From an uncultured Bacilli bacterium (GTDB taxonomy: Bacteria > Bacillota_I > Bacilli_A > RF39 > UBA660), in contig CALVSQ010000006.1 in assembly GCA_944359085.1 (NCBI GenBank), positions 1-47,122 on the forward strand: a stretch of 47,122 nucleotides of DNA, written 5' to 3'. Both the position numbers and the translations under genes were made by a program. Shown here piece by piece: positions 18,527-28,551 of the stretch. The notes below the pieces were generated by a model, which did not search any database, was not told where the DNA came from, and worked only from the letters and a program-made list of their open reading frames with translations. Position 1 is the first letter of the stretch; each line of letters starts with the position of its first letter.

Positions 18527-21500
18527 ATTTCTAATATATTGGAATCAATTATTGAGTATAAATATAAATTAACTTTTTTATTAGTTTTATATTCAATAAA
18601 GTTTTTATAACCAGTTAATTGATCAATATATTTTTTATCATCAATATTTTTTAATTTATAATCAATTATATCAATATAATCATCATATTCTAACATCAAA
18701 TCAATAATTCCATGATATTTTATATTATCTTTAATATAGATAAATTCATATTCTTTATATACTTTAGCTTTATCAATATTTTTTAATAAATCACTATTTA
18801 AAAATTTATTTACTTTGTCATTTATTAATTTATTATCATTAATATATTTTTCTTTGAAATCGATATTTTCTAATATTTCGTGTACTTCTAACCCAAAGTT
18901 TAAATTGTCTTTTATTTCTTTAGTAATTAAGTCATTCATCTTTTTAGAAAAGCTACTATTTTCTATTTTTTCATTTTCTATGTTAATTTTTTCTACATCA
19001 ATTTTATCATTAGTTATTTCAATATTATCTTGATAATTACCTACTTTAATTAAGTTATAATCTTTAGATAAATTTAAATTATTTAAATCAATAGTTTTAG
19101 TATATTGTTCTAATTTATCTTTAATTGAATTGATTATATCAGCAAAACTACGATATTTTTCTTTAACTGAATCATCTACTTTAGTATAACTTATTTCTTT
19201 TTTAGGTAATACTAAAATCATTTTTTCTTTTGCTCTAGTAAGAGCTACATAAAACAATCTGATTTTTTCTGATATCTCTTCTTGTAGATAATCTTCTTTA
19301 ACTAATTTTTTATAAATTGTGTCTCCAATACCGTTATCAAAGTATGGTGTCACAATTCCATATTTATTGTTATATAAAAATCTTTCATTTAAATCACTTA
19401 TATTAAATGTTTTATAAAGGTTTGCAAAATAACAAATATGATATTCTAATCCTTTAGAATTATGAATAGTCATTATTTTAACATTATCACCAAAATTACT
19501 TTCGATTTTATATTTCATGTCTAATTTTTCTTTTAACATTTTATCTAAATGAAGAGAAAAATCAAATATATCATAACCTAATTTACTTAAATTATCAGCC
19601 ATATCTTTTATCTTATCTATTTTAATTATACTAGAATCAATATTGCCTATAGTAATTAGTTTTTCATAAAATTTAAATTCATTTAATATTTCATCAATAA
19701 TAGTACTAATTGAATTACTATTGATTAATTTAGTTATTTTTAAAGCATCATTATATAAACTACTTTCTTTAAAATTTTTATTAACAAAATATTTAAAAAT
19801 CACATCATCTTTTTCATTATATAAAAAACTACGCATTAAACTAATAAATAAATAATTATCATATTCTTTATTATATATTTTTAAAATATATTTAATTAAA
19901 TTATTTAAAACTAAGATATCATTATCATCATTCATCTTTTCATCTTTTAAAATATTTAAAGGTATTTTTTGATATTCAAATATCTTTTTAAATAAATCAA
20001 AATTAGAAGATCTATCTAATAAAATAACAAAATCACTATATTTAACATCTCTTAATTTTTTTTCATCTTTATCAAATACTTGATATTTATTTTCTATTTT
20101 TTCTTTAATATCATTAGCTATAATAAAACATTCTATTTCTTCTTTAGTATATGTTTTATCTTCTTCATAATCAATTAAATCTAAATTATAATTTTGATTA
20201 GTTTTTCCTTCATTAATATAAGTATCATTACCAAATACCATTTGATGAGATACTTTATAATCAGCCCCACCTATAAAATCATTCATAATAATATTAAATA
20301 TTAAGTTAATATTATCTAATACTTCTTTTCTTGATCTAAAGTTTTTATTTAAATCAATTTTATATCCATCTATATTTTTACTATATAAATCATATTTGTT
20401 TTTAAAGATATTTGGATTAGCATTTCTAAATCTATAAATAGATTGTTTAATATCTCCTACCATATAAACATTATTGTTAGTAATATATTTAATAAATTCT
20501 TCTTGTAAATCATTAGTATCTTGATATTCATCAATCATAATTTCTTTAAATGAATTTTTTATTTCTTCTCTTACACTTTTATTTTCTTTTACTATTTTTA
20601 TAGCAAGCAAAGCAATGTCTGTAAATTCATAAGCATCGTTTTCAAATTTAAATTTGTGTACTTTTTCCTCTAATTCTAAAATTATTGAAATTATGACATC
20701 AACATAATCTTTAGTTTTTAATATTGTATTTTTTATTTCTTCAACATTTTCATATATACATAATTCATTTATCTCATCTAATGCTTTCTTTAATTTTTCT
20801 TTTACTTTTTTAGCTTCTTCTAAACTATTTCGCGGTAACATTGGTAATTTAATTAAAGCATTTTCTTTAATAGATTGATAATCAAAACTATTTAATAAAT
20901 TACTTAAATCTAATTTTTCCATATAATTAGAATCAACATAATCACTTAACTCACTTAATAAATTACCTATACCATCAATTTTTTTCTTTAATAATAAAAT
21001 ATAATTATTAATATTTTGATTTATTTTATCATCGTTAAAATAGTCATAATTCTCTAGATATTCTTTTTTATTAGGCAACATATCTAATTTAGAACTTATA
21101 GTTAAAATTTGATTTCTAATATCTTTATCATCTTTAACACAAAAATCATTAATTAATTTAATAAATTTATCATCATTTAAATATCTATTTTCAAATATTT
21201 CATCTAAAATTTCTTTTCTTTTTATTTTTAATATATCTTCTTCTATTACATTAACATTTTTTGATACATTTAATAAGTAATGATATTTCTTTACTATTGA
21301 TAAAGCAAAACTATCAAATGTTGTAATATAAGATGCATCAATCATATCTAGTTCTTCTAATAAATTGTTTTCTTTTATTTTTTTTCTTATTCTTTCTTTC
21401 ATTTCTTTAGCTGCTGCTTTAGTAAATGTTAATAATAACAATTCATTAATATGAATCCCATTTTTTAATTTGGTTATAACTCTTTCACTTAATACCGCAG

Positions 21501-21588
21501 TTTTACCAGATCCAGCTCCTGCGCTTACTATTATATTAGTATTATCTTTATTTATGGCTTCACTTTGTTCTTTAGTCCATTTAGGCAT
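18517..21588 (-). CDS. addA: ATP-dependent helicase/nuclease subunit A
   Basis: UvrD-type helicase with a C-terminal RecB-like nuclease; with AddB it resects DNA ends for RecA repair. Helicase motifs: SAGAGSGKTAVLSERV, LLLTFTKAAAKEMKERI, IMIDEYQDTNDLQEEF, VGDIKQSIYRFRNA, MTIHNSKGLEYHICYF, LFYVALTRAKEKMILV. The nuclease motif is GLEVHEILE, then GIIDLML...IDIIDYKL. About 1,023 residues against about 1,230 in Bacillus, the loss being spread over accessory regions. The open frame reaches 21600, but GGTGAT plus four bases favours the ATG at 21588, which overlaps the end of addB by eight bases. Confidence 0.93.
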   Translation of the reverse strand: MPKWTKEQSEAINKDNTNIIVSAGAGSGKTAVLSERVITKLKNGIHINELLLLTFTKAAAKEMKERIRKKIKENNLLEELDMIDASYITTFDSFALSIVKKYHYLLNVSKNVNVIEEDILKIKRKEILDEIFENRYLNDDKFIKLINDFCVKDDKDIRNQILTISSKLDMLPNKKEYLENYDYFNDDKINQNINNYILLLKKKIDGIGNLLSELSDYVDSNYMEKLDLSNLLNSFDYQSIKENALIKLPMLPRNSLEEAKKVKEKLKKALDEINELCIYENVEEIKNTILKTKDYVDVIISIILELEEKVHKFKFENDAYEFTDIALLAIKIVKENKSVREEIKNSFKEIMIDEYQDTNDLQEEFIKYITNNNVYMVGDIKQSIYRFRNANPNIFKNKYDLYSKNIDGYKIDLNKNFRSRKEVLDNINLIFNIIMNDFIGGADYKVSHQMVFGNDTYINEGKTNQNYNLDLIDYEEDKTYTKEEIECFIIANDIKEKIENKYQVFDKDEKKLRDVKYSDFVILLDRSSNFDLFKKIFEYQKIPLNILKDEKMNDDNDILVLNNLIKYILKIYNKEYDNYLFISLMRSFLYNEKDDVIFKYFVNKNFKESSLYNDALKITKLINSNSISTIIDEILNEFKFYEKLITIGNIDSSIIKIDKIKDMADNLSKLGYDIFDFSLHLDKMLKEKLDMKYKIESNFGDNVKIMTIHNSKGLEYHICYFANLYKTFNISDLNERFLYNNKYGIVTPYFDNGIGDTIYKKLVKEDYLQEEISEKIRLFYVALTRAKEKMILVLPKKEISYTKVDDSVKEKYRSFADIINSIKDKLEQYTKTIDLNNLNLSKDYNLIKVGNYQDNIEITNDKIDVEKINIENEKIENSSFSKKMNDLITKEIKDNLNFGLEVHEILENIDFKEKYINDNKLINDKVNKFLNSDLLKNIDKAKVYKEYEFIYIKDNIKYHGIIDLMLEYDDYIDIIDYKLKNIDDKKYIDQLTGYKNFIEYKTNKKVNLYLYSIIDSNILEITH

Positions 21589-23881
21589 TTTCATCACCAC
21601 TTTCTAATATAACAATATCATTTTCTTTTCTAAAACAAACATCTCTAAATTCACAGTATTCACAACCGATATTTTTGTTATCAATTTTTTTAGGATTAAT
21701 TACAAAATTAGTATCTAATATTTCATCTCGAGCTATAGTTATTTTACTATCAACTAAATTAATTAAATTATTAATTTCTTCATTATTAATCATTTTAGAA
21801 TAACTACTAAAACCTTTAGATGTTGTTTTTAATGATTTTATAAAATTACTATTTTCATAATTTTTATCTAATTTTTCTAAAATATCTAAATCATCATTTG
21901 TATAACCAACTAGTTTTAAATTATCTTCTTTCAATTCTAAATAAGTATGTTTATTATCTTTTTTTATTTCATTATTTAATATTTTTTGTAAATAAAAGCC
22001 AGCTACTAGAACATTTTTTAAATCCATATTTTTACTCAAATATAAATAGATTGGTAATTGTAAACTTAATCCATATTTTGCATAATCAAGATTTATATCA
22101 GTATTACCCGTTTTATAATCAACAATACAGACAATAGTTTTGTCATTTTCTTCTTTATATAATAACTTATCAACAACACCCATAAAAGTTACTTTAACAT
22201 TAGTACTCTTATCAACAAATACTTTTCTTTCATAAAATGCGTTATTTAAATTAGTATCTTTATATTGTTTTTTTATTGTGTCAATAATAAATATTAATTC
22301 ATCTTTCGCTTTTTTTATAAAAAACTCTTCCATATTATTAAATTCGTATGTTTGTTTACTTAAAAATTCATTATAACATTTATCTAAATCAAAATTATCT
22401 AAAAACGCATTTGATAAAACATAATGAAATAAATTACCTAAAACTGTATAATATGTTTCTTGATAAGGAGATATTCTTAAAACATTATTTAAATAATATT
22501 TAAAACCACATTTAAAATAATTGTCTAAACTTGAATAAGATAATAATATTTTATTATTAATAAATTTATTAAAGTCATTTTTATCAATTTTAGTATATTT
22601 ATTATCATATTTCATATATTGAATATCTTGATAATTACTAAATAATTTAGATAAATTTTTTTCTTTAATATTATATTTAACTAATTTATCTAAAGAAGAC
22701 GTTAATTTTATTTTATTATAAATATCTGATTTAAAACTATCAATGTCATTATCAATCACATCTAAATTTAAAATATCATTCAAATTAGATATTGTATATT
22801 CTTCATTATTATTTTTTAATTTATAAGAAATAATTAAATTTTTAATATTATTTATTTTGTTAATTATTTTTTCTTTTTCATAAATATTCTTTTCTTTAGA
22901 TGTTAATAAACCTATTTTTTCTTTTATTTTATCAGATAAAAAATCTTCATCTTTATATATGTTTGGTATAACGCCATAGTTAAAACCTAAAATAAATAAA
23001 TAATCATCATCACTTACTAAACTATCAAATGATATTAATTTAATACTATTTTTTAATTCAATATCTTTTATCTTACAATTCTTAACTTCATAAATAATTA
23101 AATCTTTCACTTCATTAAAATCAAAATCTACATATTTATTAAAAATATCTATTAATTTATTAATTAATTCAACATCATTAAACTTATCTTTAATTTCATT
23201 TATTATATTTGAATTATAATTTTTAATAAAATAAGCTCCAACTAAAGTATCACTTAATTTAGTATCACTTGGTATTTCAATTGGAATATTATAAAAATTA
23301 CTCATTCTCTTTAAAGTATTATAATAATCATTACTAACAATTAATTTAATATTGTTTATATTTATATTATTTTTTAATAAATCAACTATTTTATCAAAAA
23401 CAAACTCAACTTCTTTTTCTAATGTTTTAAATTGATAAATTTTACTATGTTTATATTTTGGTTCATCTTTTATAACTTCAATATTATTACTTATTTTTTT
23501 TAATAAATCTAAATCAAATTTACTTAACTCATAACCATAAACAACAATATTTCTATTTTTATAAATATCCATTCTACTTGTAATAATATAATCTTTTACT
23601 TCATCTTTTAATTTTAATAATAATTTTAATTTATCATCATCAAAATCATCTTGAATATAAAACATATTATCTAAATATACTTTAGCTACTTCATATTTAA
23701 ATTTGTATTTATCCATTAAATAATAAATTGCTTTAATATCATAATTAAAAAACTTTTTATATAATTCTTCTAATGAAATATATTTGATATCTAATAAGTT
23801 GTTTTCACTAGTTATTTTTAAAATCATTTCTTCCTTTATTTCATTAGGTATAATTAATAAAGTATTATCTTTTATATTCAT
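21581..23881 (-). CDS. addB: Shortened AddB-like nuclease subunit
   Basis: 766 residues, about 400 fewer than typical AddB. The C-terminal RecB-like nuclease is intact (FMGVVDKLLY...VCIVDYKTG and a downstream Lys/Gln-rich QLPIYLYL), as are the iron-sulphur cysteines: one in FKCGFKYYLNN and three in CEYCEFRDVC (C-X2-C-X5-C). The N-terminal helicase-like part is reduced, and I see no clear Walker A motif. Position directly before addA identifies it. It probably still forms the AddAB complex but may have lost most of the recognition half. Confidence 0.85.
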   Translation of the reverse strand: MNIKDNTLLIIPNEIKEEMILKITSENNLLDIKYISLEELYKKFFNYDIKAIYYLMDKYKFKYEVAKVYLDNMFYIQDDFDDDKLKLLLKLKDEVKDYIITSRMDIYKNRNIVVYGYELSKFDLDLLKKISNNIEVIKDEPKYKHSKIYQFKTLEKEVEFVFDKIVDLLKNNININNIKLIVSNDYYNTLKRMSNFYNIPIEIPSDTKLSDTLVGAYFIKNYNSNIINEIKDKFNDVELINKLIDIFNKYVDFDFNEVKDLIIYEVKNCKIKDIELKNSIKLISFDSLVSDDDYLFILGFNYGVIPNIYKDEDFLSDKIKEKIGLLTSKEKNIYEKEKIINKINNIKNLIISYKLKNNNEEYTISNLNDILNLDVIDNDIDSFKSDIYNKIKLTSSLDKLVKYNIKEKNLSKLFSNYQDIQYMKYDNKYTKIDKNDFNKFINNKILLSYSSLDNYFKCGFKYYLNNVLRISPYQETYYTVLGNLFHYVLSNAFLDNFDLDKCYNEFLSKQTYEFNNMEEFFIKKAKDELIFIIDTIKKQYKDTNLNNAFYERKVFVDKSTNVKVTFMGVVDKLLYKEENDKTIVCIVDYKTGNTDINLDYAKYGLSLQLPIYLYLSKNMDLKNVLVAGFYLQKILNNEIKKDNKHTYLELKEDNLKLVGYTNDDLDILEKLDKNYENSNFIKSLKTTSKGFSSYSKMINNEEINNLINLVDSKITIARDEILDTNFVINPKKIDNKNIGCEYCEFRDVCFRKENDIVILESGDENA

Positions 23882-23912
23882 AACTTACCTCCTTTAAATA
23901 TTATAACATACA

Positions 23913-23947
23913 AATAAACCTTCTACTTAAAAAGTAAAAGGTTTATT
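23913..23947 (-). terminator. Hairpin after the small lipoprotein gene
   Basis: AATAAACCTT / AAGGTTTATT around a 15-base loop, between the lipoprotein gene and addB. The T-tract is weak in the minus direction, so termination is only partial at best. Confidence 0.45.
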
Positions 23948-23997
23948 GTTTATTTCTAAACTAAAAATACATTTTCCATATTAAAAATTTAATTATA

Positions 23998-24408
23998 TTA
24001 TTTTTCATTACATTCATAAGAATTTAAACTTTCCAAATATTTTATTACCTCATTATATGATTTTTCATAGTTATTTATTTCTTGTGTAAGAAATACTGTT
24101 TTATTATCACGAGTTATTTTGTATTTCCAACCATTATCACCTTCTAACGAAGAATAGCAAACATCATTTGAACACGTTAAATCCTTTGTATAATTATCAA
24201 TTTCTTCTTGTGCTTCTGTAATAGTATCATAAATGGTTTCATACTCATTTTTATAATAAGTGATTTTATCATCAACATGTTTAATTGTTATTATATGTTT
24301 CTCATTGGGAAAATCACTACCGTGATAATTACAAATAGTAATTACTTCTTTTTTTTCACATCCACATAAACATAAGCAGTATAATATAACAAATAAAATT
24401 TTTTTCAT
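23998..24408 (-). CDS. Small lipoprotein of unknown function
   Basis: 136 residues. The N-terminus MKKILFVILYCLCLCGCEKK is a lipoprotein signal with a lipobox ending at Cys17. The mature part is Tyr/Asn/Lys-rich with a Cys pair (CSNDVCY) that could form a disulphide. RBS GAGGAGGAAG before the ATG. I recognise no family; similar small lipoproteins near growth genes are common in this group. Confidence 0.7.
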   Translation of the reverse strand: MKKILFVILYCLCLCGCEKKEVITICNYHGSDFPNEKHIITIKHVDDKITYYKNEYETIYDTITEAQEEIDNYTKDLTCSNDVCYSSLEGDNGWKYKITRDNKTVFLTQEINNYEKSYNEVIKYLESLNSYECNEK

Positions 24409-24540
24409 AACTTCCTCCTCTTTGTTTTAATTATATCATACAATTAAACTTTTTTTGATTATATTTACCTAATAAATCTATTACATTAAAATTTAACATT
24501 TATATATATTCTAGTATTTTATGAGATTTAAAAATACATT

Positions 24541-25086
24541 TTAACCTTTAGAAATACGATTTAATTCTTTATCAATATAAATTACAGTATTATTACAATT
24601 TTTTCTATTATGTTTACTAGTAAAATCATTCCATTCAGATAAATAAAAATCTATATTATCTTTATTTACTTTATCTTCTAATATTGTTTTAGCTGTTTTA
24701 AAATAATTCATAACTGCAACACCACCTAAAGCATTAGGATAAGCTTCTTCTGGTATTGTTGAAATTTTATAAAACTCTAATGCTATATCATCTGTTATTT
24801 TTCTAGGATTAGTTAAAATTATTTTATCACTTCTAAATACGCCGTGAGGAGTTGCGGAATCTTTTACATCAATAACTATAGCATCATCAGGTATTATAAC
24901 ATCATAAATTGTATCCCCTCTATGCAACCATCTTAATAATTTTTCTGGTGTTGTAAAATTAAATCCACCAAATTCTTTTCCACTTTTAGCTTCAGGATTC
25001 CAAACATTTGCAACATTTACTTCGTCTATTTTATATTCATAATCAACGCCTTTATTACCAAACATCACTTTTATATATTTATTCAT
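24541..25086 (-). CDS. Conserved-looking protein of unknown function
   Basis: 181 residues, soluble, no signal or membrane segment. Notable stretches are EFGGFNFTTPEKLLRWLHRGDTIYDVIIP, DDAIVIDVKDSATPHGVFRSDKIILTNPRKI and PEEAYPNALGGVAVMNYF. The layout (an address-like HRGDTIYDV strand, then VFRSDKIIL) recalls small enzymes of the ADP-ribosyltransferase-like DUF group, but I cannot confirm this. It begins one base after the histidine phosphatase gene ends, so the two are cotranscribed. Confidence 0.6.
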   Translation of the reverse strand: MNKYIKVMFGNKGVDYEYKIDEVNVANVWNPEAKSGKEFGGFNFTTPEKLLRWLHRGDTIYDVIIPDDAIVIDVKDSATPHGVFRSDKIILTNPRKITDDIALEFYKISTIPEEAYPNALGGVAVMNYFKTAKTILEDKVNKDNIDFYLSEWNDFTSKHNRKNCNNTVIYIDKELNRISKG

Positions 25087-25087
25087 T

Positions 25088-25714
25088 TTAATTTTCCTTT
25101 ATATTTTCTATCTTAATCAATTTATTTTTTGTAAACTCTAGTTTAAATATTTCACAATAATTCCAATTACTCATACAATTAAAGAAACAAGTCCCTTCAA
25201 ATGTACAATTACCTTGATTATCAATATCAACAAATTTTTTCAATAAATATAAAATTGCTGTAGAATGACTTACAATTGCAATTCTTTTACCTTTACATTC
25301 TTTTATTATTTCCATTAAGCAATTATACATTCTATCACTTACTTCTTTTTGTGACTCACCATTGCCAATTTTATAATTTTCATCAACAAACTGTTTCATT
25401 TCAAAATCTTTAGGTAATTCATTCCAATTATTTATACCAAATTTTCTTTCGCCTAAAGCTTCAACTATATTTATTTTTATGTTATTTTCATTAGCAATAT
25501 ATTTAGCAGTTGATATAGTTCTTACATAATTAGACGAAAATAAAATATCTATATTTTGTAATTCATCTAGTTTACTTATTTTGCTTGCTAGCATTTCACC
25601 ATCAATAGATAAACATGATTTTTCATTTTGGATTTGTAAATTATCATTATTGATTATATTATTAATTTTTTTTAATTGTTCTGAATGTCTAATTAAATAT
25701 ATTGTTGTTTTCAT
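25088..25714 (-). CDS. Histidine phosphatase superfamily protein
   Basis: 208 residues. The catalytic motif is IYLIRHSEQ (phosphorylated His in RHS, where RHG is usual). The core Arg is in SSNYVRTISTAKYIA, the Glu in EALGERKFG and the second His in IAIVSHSTAIL. This places it with phosphoglycerate mutase-like phosphatases. The substrate is unknown. A GTG at 25717 precedes the ATG at 25714; AGGAAAA lies at better distance from the ATG. Confidence 0.8.
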   Translation of the reverse strand: MKTTIYLIRHSEQLKKINNIINNDNLQIQNEKSCLSIDGEMLASKISKLDELQNIDILFSSNYVRTISTAKYIANENNIKINIVEALGERKFGINNWNELPKDFEMKQFVDENYKIGNGESQKEVSDRMYNCLMEIIKECKGKRIAIVSHSTAILYLLKKFVDIDNQGNCTFEGTCFFNCMSNWNYCEIFKLEFTKNKLIKIENIKEN

Positions 25715-25794
25715 CACATTTTCCTTTCTAATTATAATAAATTTTGTTTCATTATAGTTTTTCTACACTAAAAATATTCCTTAACATATATAAT

Positions 25795-26928
25795 TTATTT
25801 TTTTTCTATAGCATCAGCATGTAATTTAGCATATTTTTCAACTTGACTATTTATTAATTCATAATCATTTCTATAATCTAAACCAATAGCAGCCTTAACT
25901 CTTGCAAGTGTTTTAGAAGCTTTTAATCTTGCTTTTTCACTTCCCTCAAATAAAATTTGATAAACTTCTGGTATATGTTTTTCCAATTCGTGTCTTCTAG
26001 CTCTAATTGGGGCTAAAGCGTCTTCTAAAACATAGTTTAAAAATTTTTTGACTTTCATATCCCCTAAGCCACCACGTTCATAATGAGATTTTAATTCATC
26101 TAAATTTTTATACTCAATTTCTCCCGTTTCTGGATTTTTAAAATATTCTTCAAAATGTTTATCTTTTGAAAATGCTGAAAGATATATAAATACTGGATTA
26201 CCTTCGGTTACACCTGGATCTTGTACTCTTAAATGATTTGGATCCGTAAACATTCCCATTACTTTTCTTTTTACTTCTTCCTTACTATCAGATAAATAAA
26301 TACAATTTCCTATTGATTTACTCATTTTAGCTTGACCATCAGTACCTGGTAATCTATGACAAGCAGTATTTTGTGGTAAAACAGCTTGTGGCTCAACCAA
26401 TGTATTACCATATAATCTATTAAAAGTACGAACTATTTCTCTAGTCTGTTCTACCATTGGTAATTGGTCATCACCAACTGGAATTATATTTGCATCAAAA
26501 GCTGTTATATCTGCGGCTTGACTAATAGGATAAGTCATAAATCCTACTGGCAATGTGTTTTGAAATCCTCTATATACAATTTCTTGTTTTACAGTTGGAT
26601 TTCTTTGTAATCTTGCAACAGTAACTAAATTCATATAATAAAATGTTAAATCACTTAACTCTGGAACTTCAGATTGTAGAAAAATTGTACATTTTTTTGG
26701 ATCTATTCCACATGCCAAATAATCTAATGCAACTTCTATAACATTATCCTTTACTTTTTGAATATTTCCTGAATTATCAGTTGTTGCTTGTGAATCTGCA
26801 ATTTCTATATACATTTCATCATATAATCCAGAATTTTGTAATTGCACTCTTTGTGCTAACGAACCAACTAAATGTCCTAAATGTAATCTTCCTGTTGGTC
26901 TATCTCCTGTTAATATAATATTTCCCAT
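25795..26928 (-). CDS. trpS: Tryptophanyl-tRNA synthetase
   Basis: 377 residues. Class I signature in [17 protein letters not shown] and KMSKS in [32 protein letters not shown] is the typical Trp-binding/ATP region. It belongs to the longer bacterial form that opens with ILTGDRPTG rather than the common ~330-residue FSGIQPSG form. AAAGGAG precedes the ATG. No T-box leader is visible upstream. Confidence 0.94.
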   Translation of the reverse strand: MGNIILTGDRPTGRLHLGHLVGSLAQRVQLQNSGLYDEMYIEIADSQATTDNSGNIQKVKDNVIEVALDYLACGIDPKKCTIFLQSEVPELSDLTFYYMNLVTVARLQRNPTVKQEIVYRGFQNTLPVGFMTYPISQAADITAFDANIIPVGDDQLPMVEQTREIVRTFNRLYGNTLVEPQAVLPQNTACHRLPGTDGQAKMSKSIGNCIYLSDSKEEVKRKVMGMFTDPNHLRVQDPGVTEGNPVFIYLSAFSKDKHFEEYFKNPETGEIEYKNLDELKSHYERGGLGDMKVKKFLNYVLEDALAPIRARRHELEKHIPEVYQILFEGSEKARLKASKTLARVKAAIGLDYRNDYELINSQVEKYAKLHADAIEKK

Positions 26929-26986
26929 ATTAATCTCCTTTTCTACATCTTTATTTTTTCAATTATCATAATTGCTCATTTATAAC

Positions 26987-28417
26987 CTACCTTTTAGTAA
27001 ACTCTCTTATTAATCTTTTAGCTTGAGTAGTTACAGTTTTATCAAGCCAATCTTCTCTTGGTCCATAAGATAATATATCTGTTATAATTCTTACTCTATC
27101 TTTACTTTTTAGTACATAATCCGGTTCAACAACCCTATCATTAACTATAGCTGAAACCATTGTATTTCCAACATCTGGTCCAATACTATAAGCAAAGTCA
27201 ATAATAGTAGATCCTTTAGGTAATTCTATTATATCACCTTTAGTTGTATAAACATATATTCTATCAGAAAATAATTCTGATTTTACTTGTCTCACAAAAT
27301 CTTGATTATCTGAAAAAACACGATTAATTTCAATTAAAGATTTAAAAAATTGATATTTATTCTTTAAATCCTCTTGCATTATATATCTAGCATTTCCTTT
27401 ACTTATATCCCAATAAGCTGTAAGACCAAAGGAAGCAATTTTATCCATATCAAATGTTCTTATTTGAGTTTGAACTAACCTTTCTTCTTCTCCAAAAACA
27501 GTTGTGTGTAAAGATCTATACATATTAGTTTTAGGATTACAAATATAATCTTTAAATTTATCATTCACAGGATGATATTTAGAATGAATTAATCCTAAAG
27601 TTTGATAACAATTAGCTATATTATCAACCATTATTTTTAAAGATAATAAATCATGAATATCTGCTAGTTTATGTCCTTGTTCCATTCTTTTATATATCCC
27701 ATAAATATTTTTAGTTCTTAATTTAATTTCATGTGGAATGTTTTTATCATTTAATATTAAATTAATTGTTTGTAACATTTCCTGTAAACAATTTTTACTT
27801 TCTAATTCTATTTTTGATTTAATTTCTTCAATTCTTTTATATTTATCAGGATAAAGGTATTGAAGTGATAAGTCTTCTAATTGTGATTTTATTCTATAAG
27901 CTCCAATGTAATAAGCAAGTGGTACAAATATATCCATTGTTTCTAATGAATTTTCTTTTTGTTTAAATTCCGATTTAAATTGTAATGTTTGCATATTATG
28001 AAGCCTATCAGCTAATTTAATAATTATTATTCTAACATCATCAGTTATACTAGTTATTATTTTTCTAGTATTAGCATAATTTTGGTCTTGTTTAGAAGAA
28101 AAATTCATTTTAGCCAATTTAGTAACACCATCAACTAAATTAGCAATATTTTCATTAAAATCATGAGCTATTTCTTCTTTTGTTATATTAGTATCTTCTA
28201 ATGTATCATGTAACAATCCTGCACATATGGTATCACCATCAGCATGCATGTCAGCTAAAATACAAGCAACATTTAGAGGATGAATTATATAAGGTTCCCC
28301 ACTTTGTCTAAATTGTCCACTGTGTAAAATACTCGCATATTCATAAGCTTTTTTTACCTTTTCTATTTCTTCTGGATTGTACTCATTTAATTTTCCAATT
28401 AAAACATTTAAAGTCAT
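26987..28417 (-). CDS. Rel/SpoT homologue with intact hydrolase and degenerate synthetase
   Basis: 476 residues. The HD hydrolase domain is intact: HSGQFRQSGEPYIIHPL, LLHDTLEDTN and IIKLADRLHNMQTL. The synthetase domain aligns well (NIYGIYKRM, DIHDLLSLKIMV, KFKDYICNPKTNMYRSLHTTV), but where active enzymes have E-[VI]-QIRT it reads QTQIRT, so the metal/catalytic Glu is Gln. AIR is SLK, NGYQS is NMYRS and MHxxAE is MDKIAS. A TGS domain follows (DRIYVYTTKGDIIELPKG), after which the protein stops; the zinc-finger and ACT domains are missing. I infer a (p)ppGpp hydrolase without synthetase activity. GGAGGT fixes the ATG at 28417. A leader-peptide attenuator precedes it. Confidence 0.88.
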   Translation of the reverse strand: MTLNVLIGKLNEYNPEEIEKVKKAYEYASILHSGQFRQSGEPYIIHPLNVACILADMHADGDTICAGLLHDTLEDTNITKEEIAHDFNENIANLVDGVTKLAKMNFSSKQDQNYANTRKIITSITDDVRIIIIKLADRLHNMQTLQFKSEFKQKENSLETMDIFVPLAYYIGAYRIKSQLEDLSLQYLYPDKYKRIEEIKSKIELESKNCLQEMLQTINLILNDKNIPHEIKLRTKNIYGIYKRMEQGHKLADIHDLLSLKIMVDNIANCYQTLGLIHSKYHPVNDKFKDYICNPKTNMYRSLHTTVFGEEERLVQTQIRTFDMDKIASFGLTAYWDISKGNARYIMQEDLKNKYQFFKSLIEINRVFSDNQDFVRQVKSELFSDRIYVYTTKGDIIELPKGSTIIDFAYSIGPDVGNTMVSAIVNDRVVEPDYVLKSKDRVRIITDILSYGPREDWLDKTVTTQAKRLIREFTKR

Positions 28418-28438
28418 AATAAAATACCTCCAAAACAC

Positions 28439-28476
28439 AAAAAAGGCAACCAAAAATATTTTTAGTTACCTTTTTT
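28439..28476 (-). terminator. Attenuator hairpin in front of the Rel/SpoT gene
   Basis: An 18-bp stem with two G-U pairs: AAAAAAGGTAACTAAAAA pairs with TTTTTGGTTGCCTTTTTT, loop of two bases, ending in a T run, in the minus direction. It starts inside the last codons of the leader ORF and ends about 21 bases before the Rel start codon. It stands between its own promoter and the gene, so it is an attenuator rather than a gene-end terminator. Confidence 0.85.
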
Positions 28477-28521
28477 AAACAATATAAATGAAGAGTTATA
28501 ACGACATAAATTTATTCTCAT
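28462..28521 (-). CDS. Leader peptide of the Rel/SpoT gene
   Basis: A 19-residue ORF, MRINLCRYNSSFILFKKGN, behind the extended ribosome binding site GGTGAGGTGAGGAG. Its last Lys-Lys-Gly-Asn codons and TAA stop form the 5' arm of the attenuator hairpin. A ribosome that reaches the stop would cover that arm and prevent the terminator; absent or stalled translation would allow it. The transcription start inferred from the promoter lies about 24 bases upstream of the ATG. I know no family for the peptide. There is no run of a single regulatory amino acid, so it may sense translation state in general. Confidence 0.7.
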   Translation of the reverse strand: MRINLCRYNSSFILFKKGN

Positions 28522-28551
28522 ACTCCTCACCTCACCAAATAATTAAGTAGC

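Noticed and set aside
28462-28521. Leader peptide as an erm-type macrolide sensor
   Set aside because: The downstream gene is not a methyltransferase or ABC-F protein, and the peptide has no known macrolide-stalling motif that I can recognise.
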